Assembly: GCA_020252865.1 (NCBI GenBank)
Contig: JADCCH010000365.1
Span: 1-17,842 of the forward strand
Source: Methylobacterium sp.
GTDB taxonomy: Bacteria > Pseudomonadota > Alphaproteobacteria > Rhizobiales > Beijerinckiaceae
Length of the DNA: 17,842 bases
Direction: 5' to 3'
Shown here: in pieces, positions 7,487 through 14,254 of the stretch
Layout of the letters: each line of letters begins with the position of its first letter
Numbering within the stretch: position 1 is the stretch's first letter
Program-made: the position numbers and the translations under genes
Notes under the pieces: generated by a model
Told to the model about the DNA's origin: nothing
Seen by the model: only the letters and a program-made list of their open reading frames with translations
Database searches by the model: none

Positions 7487-8128
7487 TCAAACCCGGATTT
7501 CGATGAGCGGAATATTGGGAATGGCCCCGGCCTCGAAGGCCGACAGATCGACCTCGAGAAAATCCGTATCGAAACGCACCGGCACATCGAAGACGAATCC
7601 CGCCGTCACGGAGGCCCCTGCAAGCGGGATATGCCCGGAGCGGAAGGTCACGATTCCGGTGGTCGCGTCGCAATCGAAATGCGTTCCTGCGACGCGCTCC
7701 GCGCCGTTCACCGCCACGCGGACGCTGCCCTCCACCGGTTTCGCGATCGGGCGCTCATAGGGCGAATACGTCGCGCCGTAGCGCTTGATGAGCGGGAACG
7801 CCGCCCGCGTCCCGTTTCCCGTGCCGAGCGGCTGGTCGTTCGGCAAGGGCGGTGCGTTCTTCGGCGCGGAGGTCCAGTCGAGTCGGTCGCGGAAGCGAAA
7901 GCCGTAAAGCCGCCCCCGCCGCTCCTCGAAGAACGCGACGATGGCCGAAAGCCCCTCGATGGAGCGCACGCCATAGCCTGCATCATATTTCCGGCGCGAG
8001 AGCGCCCAGCGCGCATTGCGTTCTTCGCGGCCGCTTGCCAGCGTCACGATTTCCGTGCGCCGCTCCGGCCCCCCGCGCGCTCCAAGCGCTACCTCGACGG
8101 GGAAGCGCACTTCATGAAATCCGGCCAT
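7487..8128 (-). CDS. DUF2460 distal tail protein (g12-like)
   Basis: A 213-residue distal tail protein equivalent to RcGTA g12. It opens with MAGFHEVRFPVEVALGARGG and has ERRTEIVTLASGREERNARW, both characteristic of DUF2460 (TIGR02217-type) proteins that ring the end of the tail tube and attach the hub. The frame continues 31 codons further upstream, but that extension overlaps the tape measure gene. ATG 8128 is preceded by GAGGAGAGGGCA, with AGGAG 6 nt away, which settles the start. It lies 10 nt after the tape measure stop. Confidence 0.94.
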   Translation of the reverse strand: MAGFHEVRFPVEVALGARGGPERRTEIVTLASGREERNARWALSRRKYDAGYGVRSIEGLSAIVAFFEERRGRLYGFRFRDRLDWTSAPKNAPPLPNDQPLGTGNGTRAAFPLIKRYGATYSPYERPIAKPVEGSVRVAVNGAERVAGTHFDCDATTGIVTFRSGHIPLAGASVTAGFVFDVPVRFDTDFLEVDLSAFEAGAIPNIPLIEIRV

Positions 8129-8138
8129 TGCCCTCTCC

Positions 8139-8720
8139 TCACAAAGAACGCTGTCCGCGCGCCACGGCGCGCGCGAGGCTCGCGCTGACCTGCGCCTCGG
8201 ATCGGCGGAAGCTCTCCGCATCCGGCGTGGAGATGTTCATCACGATGCGCACCGGCCCGTTCCCGCCTGCGCCTGTCGCCACGCCGAGCCTTCCATCCGG
8301 CCCGCGCGAGAGCGGCAGGATGGCCTCCGCGCCGCGCTCGCCGGCGATGCCGAGGCCGCGCCCCATGGGGAAGAAATGCGGGGTATTGATCACGCCGCCT
8401 TCTGCAAAGAAGGTCGCTGGCCCGCCGCCTCCACCCAGCCCTCCGAGCCCTCCGAGCCCGCTGAACAGGCTCGAGAACATCGAACCGAGGCTGTTCTCCA
8501 GCGGCTTGAACGCCGCCTTCAGTGCGATTTCCAGGAAGCGCTGGCCGATATTCTTGAGGATATCGTCGAAGCCCTTGCCCTGGGCGATGCCGCTGGCGAG
8601 AGCCCGCGAGAGCGAGCGGCCGAATTGCGACGTCACCGTATCGAGCGCGCGCATCTGGCGCGTCAGGCCGGTCACGGCCCCCGATACATCGAGGCCGATA
8701 TCGGTTTCCTCATCCATCAT
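8139..8720 (-). CDS. Short tail tape measure protein (g11-like)
   Basis: A 193-residue GTA tape measure protein, which sets tail length and occupies the tail lumen. The sequence has DIGLDVSGAVTGLTRQMRAL, the GFDDILKNIGQRFLEIALKA helix, a very glycine-rich linker encoded by a short tandem repeat (AGCCCTCCG on the plus strand, 8437-8454), and AEGGVINTPHFFPMGRGLGI followed by a GERGAEAILPL motif typical of the C-terminal part of phage tape measure proteins. It is far shorter than most siphophage tape measures, as expected for GTAs. ATG 8720 (MMDEETDIG) is preferred because GAGAGGA lies upstream; an in-frame ATG at 8738 would put that motif inside the gene. The gene overlaps the chaperone stop by 11 nt. 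Confidence 0.9.
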   Translation of the reverse strand: MMDEETDIGLDVSGAVTGLTRQMRALDTVTSQFGRSLSRALASGIAQGKGFDDILKNIGQRFLEIALKAAFKPLENSLGSMFSSLFSGLGGLGGLGGGGGPATFFAEGGVINTPHFFPMGRGLGIAGERGAEAILPLSRGPDGRLGVATGAGGNGPVRIVMNISTPDAESFRRSEAQVSASLARAVARGQRSL

Positions 8721-8898
8721 GGGCGTTGGTCCTCTCATCGGGGAAAAGGCGCATCAGCGCGTGGAAGGCCTCGCCATCGGGCGCTTCCGGAAGGCCGGTC
8801 TCACCACGCAGGCCGCGCAGGGCGGCGGCGAGTTCGGGCAAGGTCATCGACCAGAAAGCCTCGGGCGAAAGCCGCAGCAGGCCGAACCCGAGCGCCAT
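8710..8898 (-). CDS. Tail assembly chaperone, TAC_6-type (g10.1-like)
   Basis: A short tail assembly chaperone, 62 residues from the first ATG. The LGFGLLRLSPEAFWSMTLPE pattern followed by LAAALRG is that of the small phage chaperones (PF09550-like) located between the GTA g10 gene and the tape measure. The start is problematic. Family members usually begin with a short FPW-type motif, and here the codons just upstream of the ATG do encode AFPWQEA, so the real N-terminus probably lies upstream. Yet this frame has no ATG, GTG or TTG between the stop at 9061-9063 and ATG 8898. It is also in the -1 frame relative to the preceding chaperone. Either the ATG at 8898 (AGGA 4 nt upstream) is used, or the protein is made by frameshifting from the gene before. 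Confidence 0.75.
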   Translation of the reverse strand: MALGFGLLRLSPEAFWSMTLPELAAALRGLRGETGLPEAPDGEAFHALMRLFPDERTNAHDG

Positions 8899-8945
8899 TG
8901 CTTCCTGCCAGGGGAAGGCGCGCGGCCGGGCCGTTGCCTTGCCTG

Positions 8946-9296
8946 CTACGGCGCGGGAGGGCGCGAGGCGGCCTCCCCACCGAAAGAGATCGCGAAGAGA
9001 TCGGACAGTGCCGCTACCGCGCGCGGCAGATCCTCTGCGCCGATCCGGCTTGCAACCTCCTCATCGGCGAGCTTCGCGCCACCGCCGCGGATCGCCGCGC
9101 CAAGCAAGGCGACGAGATCGCGCGCCGCGATCCGCCCACCGGCGAAACGCTCGCCGAGCCCCTGGAGGTCGCCTGCGCCGAGAGCTGCCTCGATCTCCGC
9201 CAGTGCCTGAAGGCTGAGGCGGAGCGCAAAACGTTCCGCACCCAGGTTCAGGCTGACTTCGCCCCTGCGCCGGTTGGTCATGTGCTGGCTCGTCAT
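8946..9296 (-). CDS. GTA g10-type tail assembly chaperone (TAC_11)
   Basis: A 116-residue protein of the gene transfer agent g10 family. RRRGEVSLNLGAERFALRLS and LQALAEIEAALGAGDLQGL are typical. It is believed to chaperone the tape measure during tail tube assembly, as lambda gpG does, and is not expected in the finished particle. It starts 8 nt after the major tail protein stop, with GAGG upstream; a second ATG lies five codons in. It ends at TAG 8948-8946. The reading frame of the next chaperone is open in -1 across the last 110 or so bases of this gene. Confidence 0.9.
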   Translation of the reverse strand: MTSQHMTNRRRGEVSLNLGAERFALRLSLQALAEIEAALGAGDLQGLGERFAGGRIAARDLVALLGAAIRGGGAKLADEEVASRIGAEDLPRAVAALSDLFAISFGGEAASRPPAP

Positions 9297-9304
9297 GGCG
9301 GGCC

Positions 9305-9715
9305 TCAGAGCGCGGTGAAGGTGAGCGCGCCGGCGCTCTCCATCGCCATCTCGAAGGTCATCTCGGCCGCATGTTCGCCGCGATAATCGAGGCTGGTGAT
9401 CTGGAACGGCCCGGTGATCTCCCCGAAATCCGGCAGCACGATCTTCCAGTTGCGGATCGCGCCATCGAAGAAGACCTGCCTCACCAGTTCATCCGAGGCG
9501 CCATCCTTGAAGATGCCGGAACCGGAAATGGAGGCGCGGCGCACGCCCGCGCCGTCCAGCAATTCACGCCAGCGCCCGGTGGATTCCGAGTGGGTCACGT
9601 CCACCGTCTCGGCATTGAGCGAGAAGCGTCGCGTGCGCAGGCCCGCCACGGTCACGAAGGCGTTCATCGAATCCGCGAGCTTCAACAGAATGTCCTTGCC
9701 GCGTTGGGCTGCCAT
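9305..9715 (-). CDS. Major tail tube protein (g9-like, TP901-1 type)
   Basis: A 136-residue tail tube subunit. It begins MAAQRGKDILLKLAD and contains AETVDVTHSESTGRWRELLD, GVRRASISGSGIFKD and the C-terminal FEMAMESAGALTFTAL, all typical of the TP901-1-family major tail proteins found as g9 in GTA clusters. It polymerises into the tail tube around the tape measure. AAGGAG stands 8 nt before the ATG, one of the stronger ribosome binding sites of the tail module, consistent with a subunit needed in many copies. It lies 18 nt after the DUF3168 gene. Confidence 0.94.
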   Translation of the reverse strand: MAAQRGKDILLKLADSMNAFVTVAGLRTRRFSLNAETVDVTHSESTGRWRELLDGAGVRRASISGSGIFKDGASDELVRQVFFDGAIRNWKIVLPDFGEITGPFQITSLDYRGEHAAEMTFEMAMESAGALTFTAL

Positions 9716-9733
9716 GAGGCTCTCCTTCGGATG

Positions 9734-10144
9734 TCAGAGGATGTGGAGGAAGGCGCGCAGACGCGCCGTGGCACGGGTCAGCGCCCGGGCTTCATCGTGC
9801 CGAACGAGCGTCTCCCGGATCAGGATCAGCGAGAGCCGGTGCTCGGCCACCGCGAGGGGCGAAGCGCCAATGGCCACCTGCGCCGCATGCAGGATCGCCA
9901 GCGCCTCGGCCGAACCGCGCTCGCGCGTGACGGCAACGAGATCGAGATCGACAACCACAGCCTCGGCTTCGTTGGTGCCGTTCTCGCGAAGCTGGGAATC
10001 GCCCAGGATGAGGAAGGGTGGTTCGGCCCCCCGCGGCGGCGCATCATGCACCGCCGTGTCGATCAGCGCCGTCACGGCGCTGTTCGTCGTGAGGCGCGTC
10101 CGAACCGCCGCCTTCAACGCATGAACCGGATGGATCGCGCTCAT
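9734..10144 (-). CDS. DUF3168 tail terminator/completion protein (g8-like)
   Basis: A 136-residue protein of the DUF3168 family. It opens with MSAIHPVHALKAAVRTRLTT and has TAVHDAPPRGAEPPFLILGD, the family signature, then VVVDLDLVAVTRERGSAEAL. In phages this family forms the ring that ends tail tube growth and joins the tail to the head connector. The start ATG overlaps the preceding stop by 4 nt (ATGA), showing translational coupling to the head closure gene. Confidence 0.92.
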   Translation of the reverse strand: MSAIHPVHALKAAVRTRLTTNSAVTALIDTAVHDAPPRGAEPPFLILGDSQLRENGTNEAEAVVVDLDLVAVTRERGSAEALAILHAAQVAIGASPLAVAEHRLSLILIRETLVRHDEARALTRATARLRAFLHIL

Positions 10145-10476
10145 GGCGTCACCTCCCGCACGAGGCAGACGATTCTTCGGCGGTTGCCGTCAGGGTCGAA
10201 AACCGCCGTGATTTCCAAAATCCGAGTGCCGAAGCGAAAACGGTAGCGCGCGTCGATCCCCTCGCGGAAGGGCAGCGTGACGCGCCCGCTGCGCGGACCG
10301 ATGGCCTGACCACCCTCTTCCGTTTCGCGGCCGCCGGTCATTTCGATCGCCCCCCACAGGGTCGCGACATTCTGCCAGCCCAGGGTCGCTCCGCCGAGCG
10401 GGGTCGCGGTTTCCGCGAGTTGCTCGAGGGTCAGGCGATTGCGGCGGCTGGCGATGGAAACACGCGCCTTGCTCAT
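10141..10476 (-). CDS. Phage head closure protein (g7-like)
   Basis: A 111-residue head closure protein of the SPP1 gp16-like type. The sequence has MSKARVSIASRRNRLTLEQL, WQNVATLWGAIEMTGGRET and a C-terminal beta-rich stretch RYRFRFGTRILEITAVFDPD, typical of the family. It seals the portal-connector channel after packaging. It overlaps the connector gene upstream and the tail terminator gene downstream by 4 nt each (ATGA at both junctions), so these three genes form one coupled translation unit. Confidence 0.92.
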   Translation of the reverse strand: MSKARVSIASRRNRLTLEQLAETATPLGGATLGWQNVATLWGAIEMTGGRETEEGGQAIGPRSGRVTLPFREGIDARYRFRFGTRILEITAVFDPDGNRRRIVCLVREVTP

Positions 10477-11051
10477 GCCGAAAATCCTCCGAGGCGCAGG
10501 CTGCGGAACGGCTTCAGCATGGTCCGCACCGGGCCGGGCAATCCACGTTCAACGATGGCGGCATCGCCCCTGTTCTCGAACCAGAAGGCCACGAGCTGGC
10601 GCACCGCGAGGCGCAAAGGCTCGGGCACCTGGGCTGCGAATTCGCCAAAGCCGAGCCGGACATCGATCTCGATGCCGCCACGTCCGCGGCCCGGCGCCGG
10701 GCGAAGAAGCGGGCGGATGGAGTCGTGCTCCTGGCCCTTCACGATTTCGAATTCGGCCGCCGCGAGTGCCTGCGGCGCGCCAGACGCCGGAAACACCCGC
10801 CCGCCGGCTACCGAGATCACGCGGCCGATCCGCACGGGGATGGTTTCCGTCGGGGGCCATTGGTCGCCGATGATCCGCCAGTTCTGCGCGAGCAGGACAA
10901 GGCCAATCTCGCTTTCCACCGTCAGGCGGGCCGCGATGATCAATGCCTGGATGAGGCTATCCTCGTCGCTGCCCTCCACACGAAGCCAGCCCTTGGCCTC
11001 GACGAGACTGACGGGCTCGAGCTGCGGCCCATCCACCAGAAGCGGGATCAT
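10473..11051 (-). CDS. Head-tail connector, phiE125 gp8 family (g6-like)
   Basis: A 192-residue head-tail adaptor. It begins MIPLLVDGPQLEPVSLVEAK, continues GWLRVEGSDEDSLIQALIIA and has a C-terminal helical region LRLAVRQLVAFWFENRGDAA, the pattern of phiE125 gp8 / HK97 gp6-like connectors that dock under the portal. It should directly follow the capsid gene in an RcGTA-type order, but here it is separated from it by a plus-strand protease gene. AAGG lies 9 nt before the ATG. The 86-bp region upstream is divergent with the protease gene; I see no convincing promoter there for this gene, so it may depend on readthrough across the protease locus. Confidence 0.92.
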   Translation of the reverse strand: MIPLLVDGPQLEPVSLVEAKGWLRVEGSDEDSLIQALIIAARLTVESEIGLVLLAQNWRIIGDQWPPTETIPVRIGRVISVAGGRVFPASGAPQALAAAEFEIVKGQEHDSIRPLLRPAPGRGRGGIEIDVRLGFGEFAAQVPEPLRLAVRQLVAFWFENRGDAAIVERGLPGPVRTMLKPFRSLRLGGFSA

Positions 11052-11137
11052 GGGTCAGTGCCTTTCTGTCGCAGAAGCACGCCGCGCCGGCCCATCGGCC
11101 TTGCGCGGCAGGAAGGCGCGGTGCAAAGGTCCGCGCT

Positions 11138-11959
11138 GTGGAACTTTTTCGAAAATCTGGCCGCTCGCTGCGGCTTGCCGCCCGGGCGGCCGGTGCCGCG
11201 AGCCTGGTGATCCCGGCCTTGCCCGCTTTCGCGCTGGGTGGTGCGCAGTCGCAACCTGCTCCGGGCTTGCAGCCGCATGTCGTCATGGTCCTCTCGCGCG
11301 AAGTCCTCTCGCGCGAAGGCACCCGGCATGGCGCCTGCACGGGAACCGTGATCGGCCGCGATGTGGTCCTGACCGCCGCGCATTGCGTGGCTGGCAAGAA
11401 GCAGGTGGTCGTGGCCTATGCCGAGAATGGCAGCCATGTGCTTCAGCGCGTCATCAGCCGCGCGATCCATCCCGGCTTTTCGGGCCGCGCGCGCGTTTCG
11501 CTCGATCTCGCGCTGATCCGGCTCGAATCCCCTCTGCCCGCGCGCTTCGCGCCGCTGCCATTTGACCGCGGCGAGGTGGAGCATCGCGTCGGCGCGACCC
11601 ATCTCATCGCGGGCTATGGCATGCAGCGCGAGAGCGACGAGGCCAGCGCGGGCACGCTTCGCAGCGCCACGGTAAGCGTTCTGCCCCGACTCTTCCCGCG
11701 TTACCTGCGCATCGGCACGTCACCGAGCGCAGATCTGTCCGATTTCGCCATCTGCACCGGTGATTCCGGCGGCCCGGTTCTCGCTGCCGGGTTCGGCGGC
11801 AAGGTCATCGTCGGTGTGGTCTATGGCCGCGAGAGCTTCGGCGATGCCCGCTCCTGCGGCACGATCGGCCAGGCGGTGCGCCTGGCGCCGCAGGCGGGAT
11901 GGATCGAGCAGAATCTGGCGCGCTGGTCGGGCGAGGCTCGCCCCCGCCCGACCCGCTGA
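11138..11959 (+). CDS. Secreted chymotrypsin-fold (S1) serine protease inserted in the GTA cluster
   Basis: A 273-residue secreted serine endopeptidase, the only plus-strand gene in the cluster. The N-terminus has a basic region and a hydrophobic stretch ending in ALPAFALG (about residues 10-34), a likely signal peptide, so it should act outside the cytoplasm. The catalytic triad is visible: H82 in LTAAHC, D123 in SLDLALIRL and S210 in CTGDSGGPV. The residue six before the serine, which sets specificity in S1 proteases, is A204 and not the aspartate of trypsin, so cleavage after Lys/Arg is not expected. The start is GTG at 11138, with AAAGG 8 nt upstream. A perfect 15-bp tandem duplication encodes VLSRE twice (residues 51-60). 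It converges on the capsid gene (8 bp between stops) and diverges from the connector gene. The protease call is firm; any role in GTA biology is inference. Confidence 0.93.
   Translation: MELFRKSGRSLRLAARAAGAASLVIPALPAFALGGAQSQPAPGLQPHVVMVLSREVLSREGTRHGACTGTVIGRDVVLTAAHCVAGKKQVVVAYAENGSHVLQRVISRAIHPGFSGRARVSLDLALIRLESPLPARFAPLPFDRGEVEHRVGATHLIAGYGMQRESDEASAGTLRSATVSVLPRLFPRYLRIGTSPSADLSDFAICTGDSGGPVLAAGFGGKVIVGVVYGRESFGDARSCGTIGQAVRLAPQAGWIEQNLARWSGEARPRPTR
11288..11317 (+). repeat. Perfect 15-bp tandem duplication inside the protease gene
   Basis: The 15-base unit GTCCTCTCGCGCGAA occurs twice, directly abutting and with no mismatch. It keeps the frame and duplicates VLSRE at protein residues 51-60, between the start of the mature domain and the catalytic histidine region. 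The lack of divergence suggests a recent slippage event. Confidence 0.85.
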
Positions 11960-11967
11960 CCGCGCCG

Positions 11968-13200
11968 TTACACCGAGAAACGCAGCAGCTTGATCGCGTC
12001 GAAATCCTGCACGCCGCCGCCCACGCGCTTCGTTGTGTAGAAGATCACGAAGGGCTTGGTGGAGAACGGGTCGCGCATCGTGCGGATGCCGATGCGATCG
12101 ACCACCGCATAGCCGCGCTGGAAATCACCGAAGGCGACCGAGAGGCTGTTTGCGGCAATATCCGGCATGTCCTCGGCTTCCACCACGGGGAAATTCATCA
12201 GGGTGGAGCGCGCGCCAGCGACGCTCGGCGGCTGCCAGATGTAGTTTCCGGTCGAATCCTTCACTTTCCGGATCACGCCGAGGGTCTTTCGGTTCAGAAC
12301 GAAGCTGCCATTCTGCCGATAGACCGCCTTCAGGGCATGCGCGAGATCGAACAGGCTGTCCGAGGGGTTGGTCGTTGCGAAGGCGCCGGCCGCGCCTGTC
12401 ACCACGAAGCCGAGATTGTTCCAGCTCCAGCTGGCCTGCGCCAATACCGGGTAGGTCAGGAAGCCTTTCGGCTTGTTGGTGCCATTTCCGTTCACGAAGG
12501 CGGTCGTCTCGGCCGCCGCGAAGGCCCGGACGATCTCGTTCGTGATCCATTCCTGGATATCGACCGCGGTGTCATCGAGCATGGTCTGGGTCGCGGCGGG
12601 CTGGGTGAAGAGTTCGCCCGTGGGAAAATCGAGTGCCACGAAAGCCGAGGCCTGCACGGCATTGCCCGGCGCGGCATCCCCCGTCCAGCCCGATTGCGCG
12701 CCGGTCGGCGTCACCGCCTTGCGCAGGCTCGAGCCGGAGATCGACTGCACGCCGGCGATTGAGCGGATCGGCGACCAACCGGCAATGCGCGCCAGCACGC
12801 TTTCCTCGGTCAGCGGCGGCAGGAGATAGCCGCCATCCGGCGCCGTCATGTTGGCGGCCTTCATTTCCAGCCGATGGAGCCCCTGGGTCTCGCCGGAGCG
12901 CATATAGCCATCGAACGCGCTCTTGTGTTCGAGAGCCACGGGCGACACGCCCTCGTCCCCGAATCCCAGCGCCGGGCGGCGGCCCTTGGTCTCGAGGTTG
13001 CGGATGCGATCCATGCACTGGTCGATCGCGCGGTCCATGCGGGAGAACTTCTCGGCCTGAAGCGGATCTGCCGCCGCGCGGCGGTCGTCGTTCTCGCTGC
13101 GATATTCGGCGACAAGGCGGTTCAGATTGTCGAACTCCTCGGCCTGCGAAAGCGCTTTCGTTTCCGGAGCTCCGGCTTCCGGGTGACGCAGATGGGTCAT
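11968..13200 (-). CDS. HK97-type major capsid protein (g5-like)
   Basis: A 410-residue major capsid protein. The first 110 or so residues are charged and helical (EEFDNLNRLVAEYRSENDDR), the scaffold-like delta domain removed during maturation. The HK97 fold follows, with APDGGYLLPPLTEESVLARI, GDAAPGNAVQASAFVALDFP (the E-loop area), GNGTNKPKGFL, TYPVLA and the C-terminal FVIFYTTKRVGGGVQDFDAI. By analogy with other GTA capsids, cleavage would fall near K114 in RLEMKAANMT; that is inference. AGGA lies 6 nt before the ATG. The gene follows the prohead protease by 15 bp. Its stop is 8 bp from the converging protease gene and I see no terminator hairpin between them. Confidence 0.96.
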   Translation of the reverse strand: MTHLRHPEAGAPETKALSQAEEFDNLNRLVAEYRSENDDRRAAADPLQAEKFSRMDRAIDQCMDRIRNLETKGRRPALGFGDEGVSPVALEHKSAFDGYMRSGETQGLHRLEMKAANMTAPDGGYLLPPLTEESVLARIAGWSPIRSIAGVQSISGSSLRKAVTPTGAQSGWTGDAAPGNAVQASAFVALDFPTGELFTQPAATQTMLDDTAVDIQEWITNEIVRAFAAAETTAFVNGNGTNKPKGFLTYPVLAQASWSWNNLGFVVTGAAGAFATTNPSDSLFDLAHALKAVYRQNGSFVLNRKTLGVIRKVKDSTGNYIWQPPSVAGARSTLMNFPVVEAEDMPDIAANSLSVAFGDFQRGYAVVDRIGIRTMRDPFSTKPFVIFYTTKRVGGGVQDFDAIKLLRFSV

Positions 13201-13215
13201 GGTGATCCTCGTGGT

Positions 13216-13806
13216 TCAGAATTGCGCCATCCGGCGCCGGGAAGAGGCAGAGGCATGTGCGCCGCCGCCCGATGGGCCCCTGCCATCGCCACGCGGAGCG
13301 ATGCGCGCCTGCGGCAACAGGGGGAAGGTGACGATGGAAATCTCCCACAGATCGAGCTTCTCGAGCCGCCTCAGGCCAGTCTCCGGGTCGTGCTTCTCGC
13401 TCTCGGCCTTGAAGCCGATGGAGAGCCCGTCGACGCTCCCGCGGGTGATGAGGCGGTGCAACTCGCGCGCCTTGGGAAGTTCAAGGTCGAGCCGGCCCAG
13501 CACCCGCAGGCCACGCTGATCCTCGGCGATCTCCAGCCATTCCCCGACCGGATTTCGGGGGTCATGCTGCCAGAGCTGCTTCACGCCGATGGCCGTGCGC
13601 TGCGCCAGGCTCGCCCGGAAGGCACCGGGCATCACCACGTCGCGCCCGAGATCGGCCACACCGAACAGCGAGGCATAGCCGTCGAAATAGCCCTCCGCAT
13701 CAATGCGCGGGGCGGCACCCGCGCCCCCGCTCTTCTGAACGGGCGCGCGGGTGCTTCTTCCGGCCGGCAGGGAGGCGGACCGGCCGGAATGCAAGGCGTT
13801 CGGCAT
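13216..13806 (-). CDS. HK97-family prohead protease (g4-like)
   Basis: A 196-residue maturation protease that digests the capsid delta domain inside the prohead. The family core begins at about residue 39 with GYFDGYASLFGVADLGRDVV and MPGAFRASL. The likely catalytic residues are H81 in LWQHDPRNPVGEW, S129 in GLSIGF and E155 in LDLWEISIVTFPLLP. The first 35 residues and the last 20 are low-complexity and basic, as in related proteins that process themselves. AAAGG lies 7 nt before the ATG. It stands directly before the capsid gene, as expected. Confidence 0.94.
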   Translation of the reverse strand: MPNALHSGRSASLPAGRSTRAPVQKSGGAGAAPRIDAEGYFDGYASLFGVADLGRDVVMPGAFRASLAQRTAIGVKQLWQHDPRNPVGEWLEIAEDQRGLRVLGRLDLELPKARELHRLITRGSVDGLSIGFKAESEKHDPETGLRRLEKLDLWEISIVTFPLLPQARIAPRGDGRGPSGGGAHASASSRRRMAQF

Positions 13807-13834
13807 GGGCTATTCCTTTGGTCTGTTCCCTGGT

Positions 13835-14050
13835 TCAGGGCTTTCTCGCAGCATCGTCGTCGAGCCGCGTGATGCGCAGCTTTCGCTGCGGCTCGGATTT
13901 CGTCTCGAGCCACGGCTCCGGGCGCTCCAGCCGCTCAATGAGCTCGAAAAAGCGCCTGAAGAGCCGCGCCGGCTCCAAACCGTTCGCAAGAGAAGGGTTT
14001 CCCGACCGTCGGGCCCGTCGGGACTGGGTCGGTCGTGTCAATCGCCACAT
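13835..14050 (-). CDS. Possible small basic protein of unknown function
   Basis: A 71-residue reading frame that fills the gap between the g3.5-like gene and the prohead protease. It starts at ATG 14050, 6 nt after the preceding stop, with GGGGGA 9 nt upstream. The first 27 residues are arginine-rich and less gene-like. The remainder (ARLFRRFFELIERLERPEP, KLRITRLDDDAARKP) uses GC-ending codons as its neighbours do and looks helical and amphipathic. I do not recognise a family, and RcGTA has no gene here that I recall. Position, spacing and direction favour a real gene, but the evidence is thin. Confidence 0.45.
   Translation of the reverse strand: MWRLTRPTQSRRARRSGNPSLANGLEPARLFRRFFELIERLERPEPWLETKSEPQRKLRITRLDDDAARKP
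14001..14022. repeat. GC-rich palindromic cluster
   Basis: CCCGACCGTCGGG is a near-perfect palindrome (6-bp arms around one base), followed at once by CCCGTCGGG, which repeats its right arm. On the minus strand it could fold into a strong GC hairpin inside the 5' part of the small ORF. No T-run follows, so a terminator is not supported. It might slow or regulate translation between the g3.5-like gene and the prohead protease. Confidence 0.4.
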
Positions 14051-14056
14051 GGCTGT

Positions 14057-14254
14057 TTATCCCCCGGTTGATCCGGTTCCCTGGCGTCGGTTGAACCGCG
14101 CGATCTCGCGCACGAAGGCATCGAAACGCCGGTTGGCCGCCGCGTTTTCCTTGAGCAGGTGAATGCAGGCACCCGAGCTCGCCCCCGCCCAGAGGAACAG
14201 GACGAGATGCGCGAGATCGCCGCGTGCGAGGATGCTTTCCGTCACTGCACTCAT
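14057..14254 (-). CDS. Small membrane-type protein between portal and protease (g3.5-like)
   Basis: A 65-residue protein whose ATG overlaps the portal stop by 4 nt (ATGA). Residues about 13-34 (DLAHLVLFLWAGASSGACIH) form one moderately hydrophobic helix, followed by a basic, polar tail (RFDAFVREIARFNRRQG). Its position corresponds to the small g3.5 gene of RcGTA, for which no firm function is known to me. The coupled start and conserved position support a real gene; I do not assign a function. Confidence 0.75.
   Translation of the reverse strand: MSAVTESILARGDLAHLVLFLWAGASSGACIHLLKENAAANRRFDAFVREIARFNRRQGTGSTGG

Noticed and set aside
8437..8459. Short AGCCCTCCG tandem repeat as a CRISPR or regulatory repeat
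   Set aside because: It has only two full 9-bp copies in frame, encoding the glycine-leucine linker of the tape measure protein; no spacers are present.
14001..14022. GC palindrome cluster as a rho-independent terminator
   Set aside because: No T-run follows on either strand, and a terminator here would cut off the protease and capsid genes.
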